6,192 nt of DNA. It comes from Bacteroidota bacterium. Its GTDB lineage: Bacteria > Bacteroidota > Bacteroidia > Chitinophagales > Chitinophagaceae. The stretch spans positions 1-6,192 of the forward strand of contig JAEWIW010000367.1 in assembly GCA_023386855.1 (NCBI GenBank), read 5' to 3'. Positions within the stretch are counted from its first letter, which is position 1. Each line of letters starts with the position of its first letter. The translations under genes were made by a program, and so were the position numbers. The notes below the pieces were generated by a model. It ran no database searches. It had not been told where the DNA came from and worked only from the letters and a program-made list of their open reading frames with translations. Positions 1 through 6,192 of the stretch are shown piece by piece.

Positions 1-1
1 T

Positions 2-703
2 CTTCATTCCGACCATACCGTTGGAATACCTGATTTCTGGCTTACAGGCTGGCTGCCTACAGGGTTTGGACAAAGAAGCAGTCCATTGTTTGTTTGGGGA
101 CCTGCCGGAACTGCTGAAATGATGAAGGGGCTGCGGGAGGCCTATAGCTGGGATATAAGAACGAGGAACAATGAAAGAAATAAAGTGGATAGTGGAATTA
201 TAGTAAGGACCGAGATGGTAAAAGAAGGAATAGTTTACGATGAGGATGGTGTTAAGGTTACCGCGTTTTTTGTTGATCATGCTGATTTTATCGACTCTGC
301 TTTTGGTTACAGGGTAGATTATAATGGTCATTCGGTGGTGATTTCCGGCGATACCCGGTATAGTGAGAACCTTATTAAATTTTCAGAAGGGACCGATGTG
401 CTGGTGCATGAAGTCGCCATTGCAAGGGAGGATATAGCAAAGCAATCTTCAGTGGTTCGCCAGATATTAAGTTATCATACCACTCCTTCACAGGCCGGAA
501 AACTATTTTCCATTGTTAAGCCCCGGATGGCTGTCTATACCCATATCGCCATGCCACTAATCGATCCTTCCATTCCTCCTCCTACAATTGATGATATCAT
601 TAAGGAAACAAGAAAATATTATAGCGGCCCGCTTGAAGTTGGAGAAGACCTGATGACCATTGAAATAGGGGATAAGGTTGAGGTTAGGAGAGAATATCCT
701 TGA
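2..703 (+). CDS. MBL-fold metallo-hydrolase, AtsA/ribonuclease Z-like (5' partial)
   Basis: This is a metallo-beta-lactamase-fold hydrolase lacking its N-terminus: the frame is open from base 2 and ends at TGA 701-703, giving 233 visible residues. The first residues, LHSDHTVGIPDFWLTGW, are the end of the HxHxDH zinc-binding motif (His codons at 5-7 and 14-16, Asp at 11-13) followed by the stretch typical of the arylsulfatase AtsA / RNase Z branch. Further on, SGDTRYSENL carries the metal-bridging Asp (codon 350-352), VHEV follows, then YHTTPSQAGKLF (His codon 476-478) and VYTHI (His codon 542-544) supply later conserved His residues. The family hydrolyses ester or phosphodiester bonds with two zinc ions; the substrate cannot be read from sequence. 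Whether it is exported is unknown because the N-terminus is missing. A TTG at 86 is not the true start, since conserved motif sequence lies upstream of it in the same frame. The DUF488 gene follows after 42 bases on the same strand. Confidence 0.9.
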   Translation, partial: LHSDHTVGIPDFWLTGWLPTGFGQRSSPLFVWGPAGTAEMMKGLREAYSWDIRTRNNERNKVDSGIIVRTEMVKEGIVYDEDGVKVTAFFVDHADFIDSAFGYRVDYNGHSVVISGDTRYSENLIKFSEGTDVLVHEVAIAREDIAKQSSVVRQILSYHTTPSQAGKLFSIVKPRMAVYTHIAMPLIDPSIPPPTIDDIIKETRKYYSGPLEVGEDLMTIEIGDKVEVRREYP

Positions 704-747
704 ATGAATTTGGTCGTAAATTTGTAACAGACCAATGAATCATTCAT
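704..747 (+). repeat. Inverted repeats in the gap before DUF488
   Basis: TTGGTC (710-715) is complementary to GACCAA (730-735), giving a possible 6-bp stem with a 14-base loop. It is followed directly by the 13-base palindrome ATGAATCATTCAT (735-747), which runs into the DUF488 start codon at 746. ATGAAT also occurs at 704-709, so it could pair with ATTCAT at 742-747 as an outer stem. The arms are seen directly; any effect on translation or transcript processing is inference, and short A/T-rich arms of this kind arise often by chance. Confidence 0.3.
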
Positions 748-1270
748 GAACGAATCTTTTCCTTCCATATGGACCATCGGTCATTCTACTCATACGCTCG
801 AAGAGTTTATCGCGATGTTGCAATCGTTCAATATTCAACAGCTCGTTGATGTCCGCCATTTCCCGGGTTCCAGGAAATTCCCTCATTTCAATAAAGAATT
901 GCTTTCAGTATCAGTAAACGCTGCTGGTATTTATTATGAACATATCCTTGAATTGGGTGGAAGGAGGAAAGTAAAACCGGATTCTGAAAATACTGCATGG
1001 CGCCATCCTGCCTTCAGGGGATATGCCGATTATATGGATACTGATGAATTCCGTGCCGGCATGTCAAGGCTTAAAGAGCTGGGGTTGCAAGCGCCTACGG
1101 CTTACATGTGTTCTGAAGCAGTATGGTGGCGTTGCCATCGTTCCATGATCTCTGATGTGCTGAAATCTGAAGGATGGAAAGTTTATCATATCATGAATGT
1201 TGGTGTTGCAAAGGAACATCCATATACTGCCCCTGCGAAGATCATTGACGGCAAACTGACTTACCATTAA
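746..1270 (+). CDS. DUF488 family protein
   Basis: A complete 174-residue protein of the DUF488 family, a small cytoplasmic family whose biochemical function is not established. Family hallmarks are visible in order: WTIGHSTHTLEEF (residues 9-21), DVRHFPGSRKFPHFN (35-49, with Asp35, Arg37 and Pro40), a Tyr/His plus LGGRR segment (about 63-74), and CSEAVWWRCHR (122-132), the conserved Cys/Glu...Cys-His-Arg motif. The length is normal for the family. ATG 746 is the only ATG in this frame after the stop at 725-727; an out-of-frame ATG at 735 ends at once. No Shine-Dalgarno sequence is apparent, as is usual in Bacteroidota. It lies 42 bases after the metallo-hydrolase gene and may share its transcript. 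The start codon sits in a small palindrome and the stop codon in a 21-base tandem repeat, both listed separately. The family call is firm; the role is open. Confidence 0.93.
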   Translation: MNESFPSIWTIGHSTHTLEEFIAMLQSFNIQQLVDVRHFPGSRKFPHFNKELLSVSVNAAGIYYEHILELGGRRKVKPDSENTAWRHPAFRGYADYMDTDEFRAGMSRLKELGLQAPTAYMCSEAVWWRCHRSMISDVLKSEGWKVYHIMNVGVAKEHPYTAPAKIIDGKLTYH

Positions 1271-1306
1271 TTAAACCTGGCCTAACATTAATTGAACCTG
1301 CCCAAA
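1265..1306 (+). repeat. Imperfect 21-base tandem repeat over the DUF488 stop codon
   Basis: Two adjacent 21-base units, 1265-1285 and 1286-1306, match at 18 of 21 positions. The first unit starts with the last codon (CAT, His174) and stop codon (TAA) of the DUF488 gene. Because 21 is a multiple of three, the second unit repeats CAT TAA in the same frame at 1286-1291. Shared core: CATTAATT-AACCTG. A further ATTAATT at 1306-1312 may be a decayed third copy. This looks like a local slippage duplication of the gene end; a regulatory role is not indicated. Confidence 0.75.
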
Positions 1307-1414
1307 TTAATTATTTTAAAGGTTTCCTACTATTGCATCCTCCCATGTTTTTCTTTAGCTTGCCCCGTTTGTTTGGCATTGTAAAATGCGCCCTTAAACC
1401 TAAACCTGTATGTG

Positions 1415-2875
1415 ATGGCTATTGGATGGAGCCCTAAGTATGAAGTGGAGATCGGTCTTGCCGATACCCCCGCTGAGCATTTTCTTTTATTTGCATATGA
1501 AGCTGCAAAATCATTAAACTGGAAGCCATATTTTGTCACTGCATCAGGATTCATGGCCAGCACAGCATTTTCCTGGAAATCATATGGTGAATCGGTCACT
1601 GTTACCATCGACAATGGCTTCGCTTATATTAAAAGTGAATGCAATGGTAGCCAGTTCATGGATTGGGGAAAGAATAAAAAGAATATTGATGCTTTTCTTG
1701 CAGCATATGATCAACAGGCCAGTGCAATCAATGAAGAGGAATTAACTGGTAAACTTGAAGCATTAAATCTGTCTTTTGATAAAGAGAATGAAAATGCTTT
1801 AATGCCTGGCAGAAAAAATTCCCCAGGTATCCTGTCTTTTTTCAAACCGGTAGATGGTTATTTCTTTACGCCAATCATTATGGCAACTAACATTGCCATC
1901 TTTATTTTGATGGTGATCTTTGGCGTGCATATCCTTTCTCCCGAAGGTCCTCAACTGATCGCATGGGGTGCCAACTTCAAACCAAGGACCCTCGATGGTG
2001 AATGGTGGAGGCTGCTTTCATCCTGCTTTGTGCATATCGGCATAATGCATCTCCTGCTGAATATGTATGCCTTGTTATACATCGGGATATTGCTGGAACC
2101 CATTCTTGGCAAGCAACGTTTTATTGCCGCTTACCTGGTTTCAGGTGTTGCGGCAAGTGTGGCCAGTCTTTGGTGGAACGATCTTACCATCAGTGCAGGC
2201 GCATCTGGCGCTATCTTCGGTATGTATGGTGTATTCCTGGCTTTGCTGACCACTAACCTGGTGGAGAAGAATACACGTAAAGCTTTACTAAGTAGTATAC
2301 TGGTCTTTGTTGGTTATAATCTTTTGGCAGGATTGAAAGCAAATAGCGGTGTCGATAATGCAGCGCATGTTGGTGGCTTGATATCCGGGCTGGTTATTGG
2401 CTTTGCATATGTACCAAGTCTTAAACAACATGATAATCCTAAATTGAAATATTCCATTATTGCTGCATTGGTTGTTTTGCTGGTCATTGCTTCTTCATTT
2501 GTTTACCGGTCCATCCCCAATAATATTGCATTGTACGATAAACAGATGGAACGCTTTTCCAATCATGAAGAAATAGCACTTGGAGTGTACAGCTTGCCGG
2601 AAGGTACACCAGATGAAGTGTTGCTAACGCAGTTGCAAGACAAGGGGATTAATTATTGGAACATGAATATCCAATTGATCGATAGCCTTAATAAGATCGA
2701 TTTACCAGAACCCTTAATTGCCCGGAACCACAAACTAAAAGAATATTGCCAGCTTCGTATACAATCTTACCAATACCTTCACAAAGGCATTAAAGAGCAT
2801 ACTGATCAATACCTGGAGCAGGTCAATGCAATTAACCTGAAGCTGGAAAGAATGATTAAGGAGTTAAGTCAATAA
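1415..2875 (+). CDS. Rhomboid family intramembrane serine protease
   Basis: A 486-residue inner-membrane serine protease of the rhomboid (S54) family, which cuts transmembrane substrates within the bilayer. The catalytic signature is complete: FVHIGIMHLLLN gives the His207/His212/Asn216 motif, SAGASG carries the nucleophile Ser264, and NAAHVGG carries catalytic His318. Hydrophobic segments lie near residues 151-173, 200-225, 233-253, 262-280, 290-307, 317-333 and 346-365, i.e. a six-helix core plus one extra C-terminal helix. A soluble N-terminal domain (about 1-105) containing an I.S.C.GSQFMDWGKNKKNI stretch precedes the core, and a charged helical tail (about 366-486) follows; with seven helices and a cytoplasmic N-terminus the tail would face the periplasm. 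ATG 1415 is preferred over the adjacent in-frame GTG 1412; the ATG at 1410 is in another frame and meets TGA at once. No Shine-Dalgarno sequence is evident. The 3' end overlaps the convergent minus-strand gene by 7 bases. Substrate unknown. Confidence 0.93.
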   Translation: MAIGWSPKYEVEIGLADTPAEHFLLFAYEAAKSLNWKPYFVTASGFMASTAFSWKSYGESVTVTIDNGFAYIKSECNGSQFMDWGKNKKNIDAFLAAYDQQASAINEEELTGKLEALNLSFDKENENALMPGRKNSPGILSFFKPVDGYFFTPIIMATNIAIFILMVIFGVHILSPEGPQLIAWGANFKPRTLDGEWWRLLSSCFVHIGIMHLLLNMYALLYIGILLEPILGKQRFIAAYLVSGVAASVASLWWNDLTISAGASGAIFGMYGVFLALLTTNLVEKNTRKALLSSILVFVGYNLLAGLKANSGVDNAAHVGGLISGLVIGFAYVPSLKQHDNPKLKYSIIAALVVLLVIASSFVYRSIPNNIALYDKQMERFSNHEEIALGVYSLPEGTPDEVLLTQLQDKGINYWNMNIQLIDSLNKIDLPEPLIARNHKLKEYCQLRIQSYQYLHKGIKEHTDQYLEQVNAINLKLERMIKELSQ

Positions 2876-3222
2876 ATGATGACTTTTTCTACTGGTTGTG
2901 GCCACCTGTTAAGATGCGGGTTGTCTTCACCAAGCCAGATAAAAAATTCAGGCTGCCCTGCCTTACCTGACAAAAGACTCTGCCATGCTCTTAAATATAT
3001 TTCACCGTATTCCAGTGAGTATTTCAGTGGTGGATAATTCACATGCATTTTTCCAATAAAAAGCTTCATGAATCGCTGCTTCCCATTAATGATATTAGGT
3101 TGAAAGAAGTCAATAAGCGGTACCGTCTTAATTGGTTGTTCAAAATAATGGTTCAGGAATGGATTGAAAATGGAAATGACGGGAAGATTTCCGGGAATAA
3201 TAATTTTTTTGTCTGCTGTCAT
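2869..3222 (-). CDS. Hypothetical protein, 117 residues
   Basis: I do not recognise this protein. It starts at ATG 3222-3220 and ends at TGA 2871-2869. There is no other usable start, because an in-frame TGA lies a short way upstream. It has no signal peptide, no convincing membrane helix and no known motif; it is rich in aromatic residues and in Ile, Pro and Asn, with a central FMKLFIGKMHVNYPPLKY and a segment PEFFIWLGEDNPHLNRW near the C-terminus. Support for it being real: codon choice (GAA, AAA, CTG/CTT, ATT) resembles the neighbouring genes, the composition is protein-like, and it closes tail-to-tail on the rhomboid gene with only a 7-base overlap. It is divergent from the tricorn homologue across 322 bases. 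A competing plus-strand frame (3043-3360) overlaps it and looks less like a protein. It could also be a remnant of a longer gene. Confidence 0.5.
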   Translation of the reverse strand: MTADKKIIIPGNLPVISIFNPFLNHYFEQPIKTVPLIDFFQPNIINGKQRFMKLFIGKMHVNYPPLKYSLEYGEIYLRAWQSLLSGKAGQPEFFIWLGEDNPHLNRWPQPVEKVIIY

Positions 3223-3340
3223 AAGAAGAAATTTAAATTGAAAAAGACAGCATCAATGAGTGAAGCAGGAAGACAAAACTTCGAACTTTTGGTCCTGGAC
3301 CCGCATTCTAATCCACCGTTAGTTCATGACCCGGTTGGCA

Positions 3341-3352
3341 TCCCAATTGGGA
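3341..3352. repeat. Perfect 12-base palindrome, possible operator
   Basis: TCCCAATTGGGA is a perfect two-fold symmetric site located about 120 bases before the minus-strand start and about 190 bases before the plus-strand tricorn start. AGTTC (3321-3325) and GAACT (3351-3355) form an additional pair of arms around it. Symmetry of this kind is what a dimeric regulator would bind, but only one copy is seen, so the operator reading is weak inference. Confidence 0.3.
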
Positions 3353-3385
3353 ACTCTTGATGCAGCCTAAAGATATAAACAGCAG

Positions 3386-3424
3386 CTTGAATTTTCCTCC
3401 TGTTTGGCAGATTAAAATTTCAAG
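3386..3424 (+). repeat. Bulged inverted repeat upstream of the tricorn gene
   Basis: CTTGAATTTT (3386-3395) pairs with AAAATTTCAAG (3414-3424) except for one bulged base, around an 18-base loop. It lies about 120 bases before the tricorn start. There is no T-run directly after the stem on the plus strand, so an intrinsic terminator is unlikely; it may be a leader hairpin or chance A/T-rich complementarity. Confidence 0.3.
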
Positions 3425-3544
3425 GGAGGGAATTTTCATTTTCACTTCCAGTCCTGTATCCCACCAACCTTTTATACTCTTTTCAACGGAATATTTCGGT
3501 ACATTGCTTTACTTGAACCCTCGTTAAAAAAATGTCGAAATAGT

Positions 3545-6192
3545 ATGAAGAAATTGCTGTCCGGGATGGTAGCGCTGGTCATGGGACTGGCTTCCTATTC
3601 CCAATCAAACGCATTATGGCTGCGCTATCCTGCCATTTCCCCCGATGGTAAAACCATCGTTTTCAGTTATAAAGGCGACCTCTATAAAGTGTCCTCCCAG
3701 GGTGGTGAAGCTACCGCGCTGACCGTTCATGAAGCCCATGATTTCATGCCGGTATGGAGCCGCGATGGGAAATATATCGCCTTTGCCAGCGACCGCTATG
3801 GCAACTTTGATGTGTACGTGATGCCTTCAGCAGGTGGAGAAGCAAAGCGACTGACCTATCATTCTGCCAACGATTATCCTACCGACTTCACGCCCGATGG
3901 GAAGTCCGTGCTGTTCAGCACGGGCCGTAATGATATCTATACTTCCGCACGATTTCCACAGCGTGTGCTGTTCCAGAAATTGTATGAAGTGCCGGTAAAT
4001 GGTGGCCGCTCAGTAATGTACCTCTCGGCTGGTTCTGAATATGCAAGGTTTAATTCAAAAGGTGACAAGCTCATTTTCCAGGACCGCAAAGGTTATGAAG
4101 ATGCATTTCGTAAACACCACACTTCATCGGTGACACGTGATATCTGGGTATATGATGTAGCAAAGAAAGAATATTCACAGGTATCTGAATTTGCTGGTGA
4201 AGACCGTGAACCTATCTGGTCGGCCGATGATAAATCTTTTTACTTCCTAAGTGAGAAAGATGGTAGCCAGAACATTTACAAAGCCTCTGCCGACAATGCT
4301 AAATCGGTTCAGTCCTTGACTTCTTTCAAAAGGCACCCGGTAAGAAACCTTACCCGTTCTGCTGATAACACGCTTTGCTTCACTTATGATGGCGAGGTTT
4401 ATACCATGAAGGAAGGCGCTGCTCCAAAGAAGCTCGGCATAAGGGTGATCACTGATGGACGTACCAACGAAGAAAAAATTCTTCCCATCAACACCGGTGT
4501 AACACAAACTGAACTTTCACCCAATGGAAAGGAGATCGCTTTCATTGTAAGAGGTGAACTCTTTGTTACTTCAGTTGAAGGCGGAATCACCAAGCGGATT
4601 ACCAATACACCAACACAGGAAAGAAATGTGAAGTTCACTCCTGATGGAAGATCACTTATTTATTCAGGTGAGCGTGATGGTTCATGGAATATTTACCGGA
4701 CCACGATTTCAAGGAAGGAAGAACCTTATTTCTATGCTTCCACCGTGTTGAAAGAAGAGCCACAGATCGCTACCGACAAGGAAGAATTTCAACCCGAGCT
4801 TTCTCCCGATGGAAAAGAGATCGCTTACCTTGAAGAAAGAAACGTTATCAGGATATACAATATTGATTCAAAGAAAACCCGCACGCTTGTTCCTGCAGGA
4901 GTGAATTATTCCTATGCCGACGGTGATCAAAGCTATAGCTGGTCGCCCGATGGAAAGTGGATCGCTTTCACTTCAAATGAAGGCCGCTGGCCAACCGATG
5001 AGATCGCGCTGATGAAAGCGGATGGATCTGGTGAAAGGAGAAATCTTACGCAGAGTGGTTTTTCTGATGGTAATCCCAAATGGGCATTTGGTGGTAAGGC
5101 CTTGCTTTGGGGAACAGATAAGAACGGTAAGAAATCTCTTGCCAACCAGGGTGGAAGCGAGATCGATATCTACGCGATGTTCTTCGACCAGGATGCGTAC
5201 GACCGTTTTAATTTATCGAAAGATGAGTTCAACCTGCTGAAAGAAAAAGAAGAAAAGGAAAAAGCGGAGGCAGAGAAGACGGATTCGAATGGCAAGAAAA
5301 AAGATACCGCCTCGAAGATCCCTGATCCTGGTAAGAACTGGGAGCCACAGTTTGTGGCACTTGATAACCGCAAAATGAAGTTGACCATCAACTCTGGAAA
5401 TATTTCTGATTACCAGCTGAGCAGTGATGGTGAAAAATTGTTCTTCATTGCACGCATGGAAAAAGGATACGACCTGTGGATGACCAATCCAAGAACCCGC
5501 GAAACCAAGCTGCTGGCCAAGTTGGGCGGAGGCCCTGCCGGCATGGATATCAGTAAGGATGGTAAGAATATTTTCGTGGTAAGTGATGGCCGCATCATGA
5601 AAGTTGATGCCGAAAGTGGCAGTACCAGTCCTGTTACCGTGAATGGTGAAATGAACCTGAACGCTTATGAAGAACGTGCCTATATCTTCGATCATGCATG
5701 GAGACAGGTGAGCAAGAAATTCTATGATCCAAAAATTCATGGTATCGACTGGAAAGGGTTCCATGATGAATACGCGAAGTTTCTGCCGCATATCAATAAT
5801 AATTATGATTTCCAGGAACTGCTCAGTGAAATGCTGGGTGAACTGAATGCTTCGCATACTGGTGGTCGTTATGCTCCACCACAGGTGAATACCGATGCTA
5901 CTTCAAGTCTTGGTTTATTGTATGATGAAATGTATGATAAGGATGGTGTGAAAGTAATGGAAGTGCTGGAGGGAGGACCATTCACCAATGCCAAAACAAA
6001 AATTAAGAAAGGGGTTATCATTGAAAAGATCGATGGAGAAGCCATCACCAATGATTTCGACTGGGCAAAATTATTGAACAGGAAAACTGGTAAAAATGTA
6101 TTGCTCAGTTTGTATGATCCACAAACAAAAGCGCGCTGGGAAGAAACCACCAAGCCCATTTCACAGGGTGAGGAACAGGGACTGCTCTATAA
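3545..6192 (+). CDS. Secreted tricorn protease homologue, S41 family (3' partial)
   Basis: The frame is open from ATG 3545 to the window edge (882 full codons) with no stop. The N-terminus has a Lys-Lys start and a hydrophobic core ending at LASYSQ (about residue 20), a signal peptide for export. A beta-propeller region follows, with WD40/TolB-like (PD40) repeats of the form SPDGK-xIAF-S...-x-IY near residues 32, 71, 116, 225, 325, 365, 420, 466, 626 and 670. A Lys/Glu-rich linker (about 556-597) interrupts the later blades. The tricorn C1 domain starts near 708 (YEERAYIFDHAWRQVSKKFY) and holds NASHTGG with His771, the position of the tricorn catalytic His. A PDZ domain begins near 787 (SLGLLYDE) and contains VLEGGPF and KKGVIIEKIDGE. 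The C2 domain with the catalytic Ser should follow outside the window. Such enzymes degrade peptides; the propellers gate or guide substrate. Upstream is A-rich without a Shine-Dalgarno sequence. Family assignment is firm; substrate and activity are inferred. Confidence 0.95.
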   Translation, partial: MKKLLSGMVALVMGLASYSQSNALWLRYPAISPDGKTIVFSYKGDLYKVSSQGGEATALTVHEAHDFMPVWSRDGKYIAFASDRYGNFDVYVMPSAGGEAKRLTYHSANDYPTDFTPDGKSVLFSTGRNDIYTSARFPQRVLFQKLYEVPVNGGRSVMYLSAGSEYARFNSKGDKLIFQDRKGYEDAFRKHHTSSVTRDIWVYDVAKKEYSQVSEFAGEDREPIWSADDKSFYFLSEKDGSQNIYKASADNAKSVQSLTSFKRHPVRNLTRSADNTLCFTYDGEVYTMKEGAAPKKLGIRVITDGRTNEEKILPINTGVTQTELSPNGKEIAFIVRGELFVTSVEGGITKRITNTPTQERNVKFTPDGRSLIYSGERDGSWNIYRTTISRKEEPYFYASTVLKEEPQIATDKEEFQPELSPDGKEIAYLEERNVIRIYNIDSKKTRTLVPAGVNYSYADGDQSYSWSPDGKWIAFTSNEGRWPTDEIALMKADGSGERRNLTQSGFSDGNPKWAFGGKALLWGTDKNGKKSLANQGGSEIDIYAMFFDQDAYDRFNLSKDEFNLLKEKEEKEKAEAEKTDSNGKKKDTASKIPDPGKNWEPQFVALDNRKMKLTINSGNISDYQLSSDGEKLFFIARMEKGYDLWMTNPRTRETKLLAKLGGGPAGMDISKDGKNIFVVSDGRIMKVDAESGSTSPVTVNGEMNLNAYEERAYIFDHAWRQVSKKFYDPKIHGIDWKGFHDEYAKFLPHINNNYDFQELLSEMLGELNASHTGGRYAPPQVNTDATSSLGLLYDEMYDKDGVKVMEVLEGGPFTNAKTKIKKGVIIEKIDGEAITNDFDWAKLLNRKTGKNVLLSLYDPQTKARWEETTKPISQGEEQGLLY

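Larger units (their letters stand above)
3223..3544. other. Divergent intergenic region with small palindromes
   Basis: These 322 bases separate the starts of the minus-strand hypothetical gene and the tricorn homologue, so promoters for both should lie here. I found no clear match to the Bacteroidota promoter consensus (TTTG then TAnnTTTG) on either strand, so no promoter is placed. Visible structure: a near-palindrome AAAACTTCGAACTTTT (3275-3290), GGTCC-T-GGACC (3291-3301), a perfect 12-base palindrome TCCCAATTGGGA (3341-3352), and a bulged inverted repeat at 3386-3424. GAATTTTC occurs as a direct repeat at 3389-3396 and 3430-3437. A plus-strand frame runs through the left part to TGA 3358-3360 but is not credited as a gene. 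The last 25 bases before the tricorn start are A-rich. Confidence 0.6.

Noticed and set aside
86..703. TTG at 86 as start of the metallo-hydrolase
   Set aside because: The same frame is open back to base 2 and encodes the conserved HSDH zinc motif upstream, so the gene begins outside the window.
1330..1614. Minus-strand frame of 94 residues
   Set aside because: It overlaps the rhomboid N-terminal coding region and has no family features; a shadow frame.
2002..2256. Plus-strand frames inside the rhomboid core
   Set aside because: They are out-of-frame readings of the conserved rhomboid catalytic region.
3043..3360. Plus-strand frame of 105 residues
   Set aside because: It overlaps the better-looking minus-strand frame over 180 bases, has a Lys-rich middle from A-rich DNA and a tail made of palindromic intergenic sequence, and shows no recognisable motif. 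It cannot be fully excluded.
3223..3370. tRNA-like or other structured RNA gene suggested by TTCGAA and several short palindromes
   Set aside because: No cloverleaf can be assembled: acceptor and anticodon arms are absent and spacing is wrong.
3386..3424. Intrinsic terminator
   Set aside because: The stem is A/T-rich and bulged, the loop is long, and no T-run follows on the plus strand; the only gene that could end there is the rejected 3043-3360 frame.
5213..5857. Minus-strand frame of 214 residues inside the tricorn gene
   Set aside because: It is antisense to well-supported coding sequence; its poly-Phe stretch is the complement of the Lys/Glu-rich linker.

Overview
The window reads as chromosomal DNA of a Bacteroidota (Bacteroidetes) bacterium, plausibly of the Chitinophagaceae or a related group. 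This is inference from moderate GC content, A/T-rich leaders without clear Shine-Dalgarno sequences, and a gene set (secreted tricorn-type S41 protease, rhomboid protease with extra soluble domains, AtsA/RNase Z-like metallo-hydrolase) common in that phylum. No mobile element, CRISPR array, tRNA or rRNA was seen.

Layout, left to right. (1) Positions 2-703, +: the C-terminal part of a metallo-beta-lactamase-fold hydrolase whose 5' end lies outside the window. (2) Positions 746-1270, +: a complete DUF488 protein, 42 bases downstream and possibly co-transcribed. (3) Positions 1271-1414: a short gap with a 21-base imperfect tandem repeat that begins inside the DUF488 stop region. (4) Positions 1415-2875, +: a complete rhomboid-family intramembrane serine protease with all catalytic residues, an N-terminal soluble domain and a C-terminal helical tail. 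(5) Positions 2869-3222, -: an unrecognised 117-residue protein that runs tail-to-tail into the rhomboid gene with a 7-base overlap. (6) Positions 3223-3544: a divergent intergenic region with several small palindromes. (7) Positions 3545 to the window end, +: a very long secreted tricorn protease homologue (at least 882 codons), open at the 3' end, showing signal peptide, beta-propeller repeats, C1 domain with the expected catalytic His, and PDZ domain. Its serine-containing catalytic domain would lie beyond the window.

Two genes encode proteolytic enzymes of the envelope (the rhomboid in the inner membrane, the tricorn homologue exported), but nothing in the sequence ties them into one pathway; they are separated by an oppositely oriented gene. 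The window looks mostly like ordinary housekeeping or accessory chromosome. The least explained items are the 117-residue minus-strand protein, the soluble domains of the rhomboid, and the small repeats and palindromes in the gaps. I found no convincing evidence of an undescribed multi-gene system.
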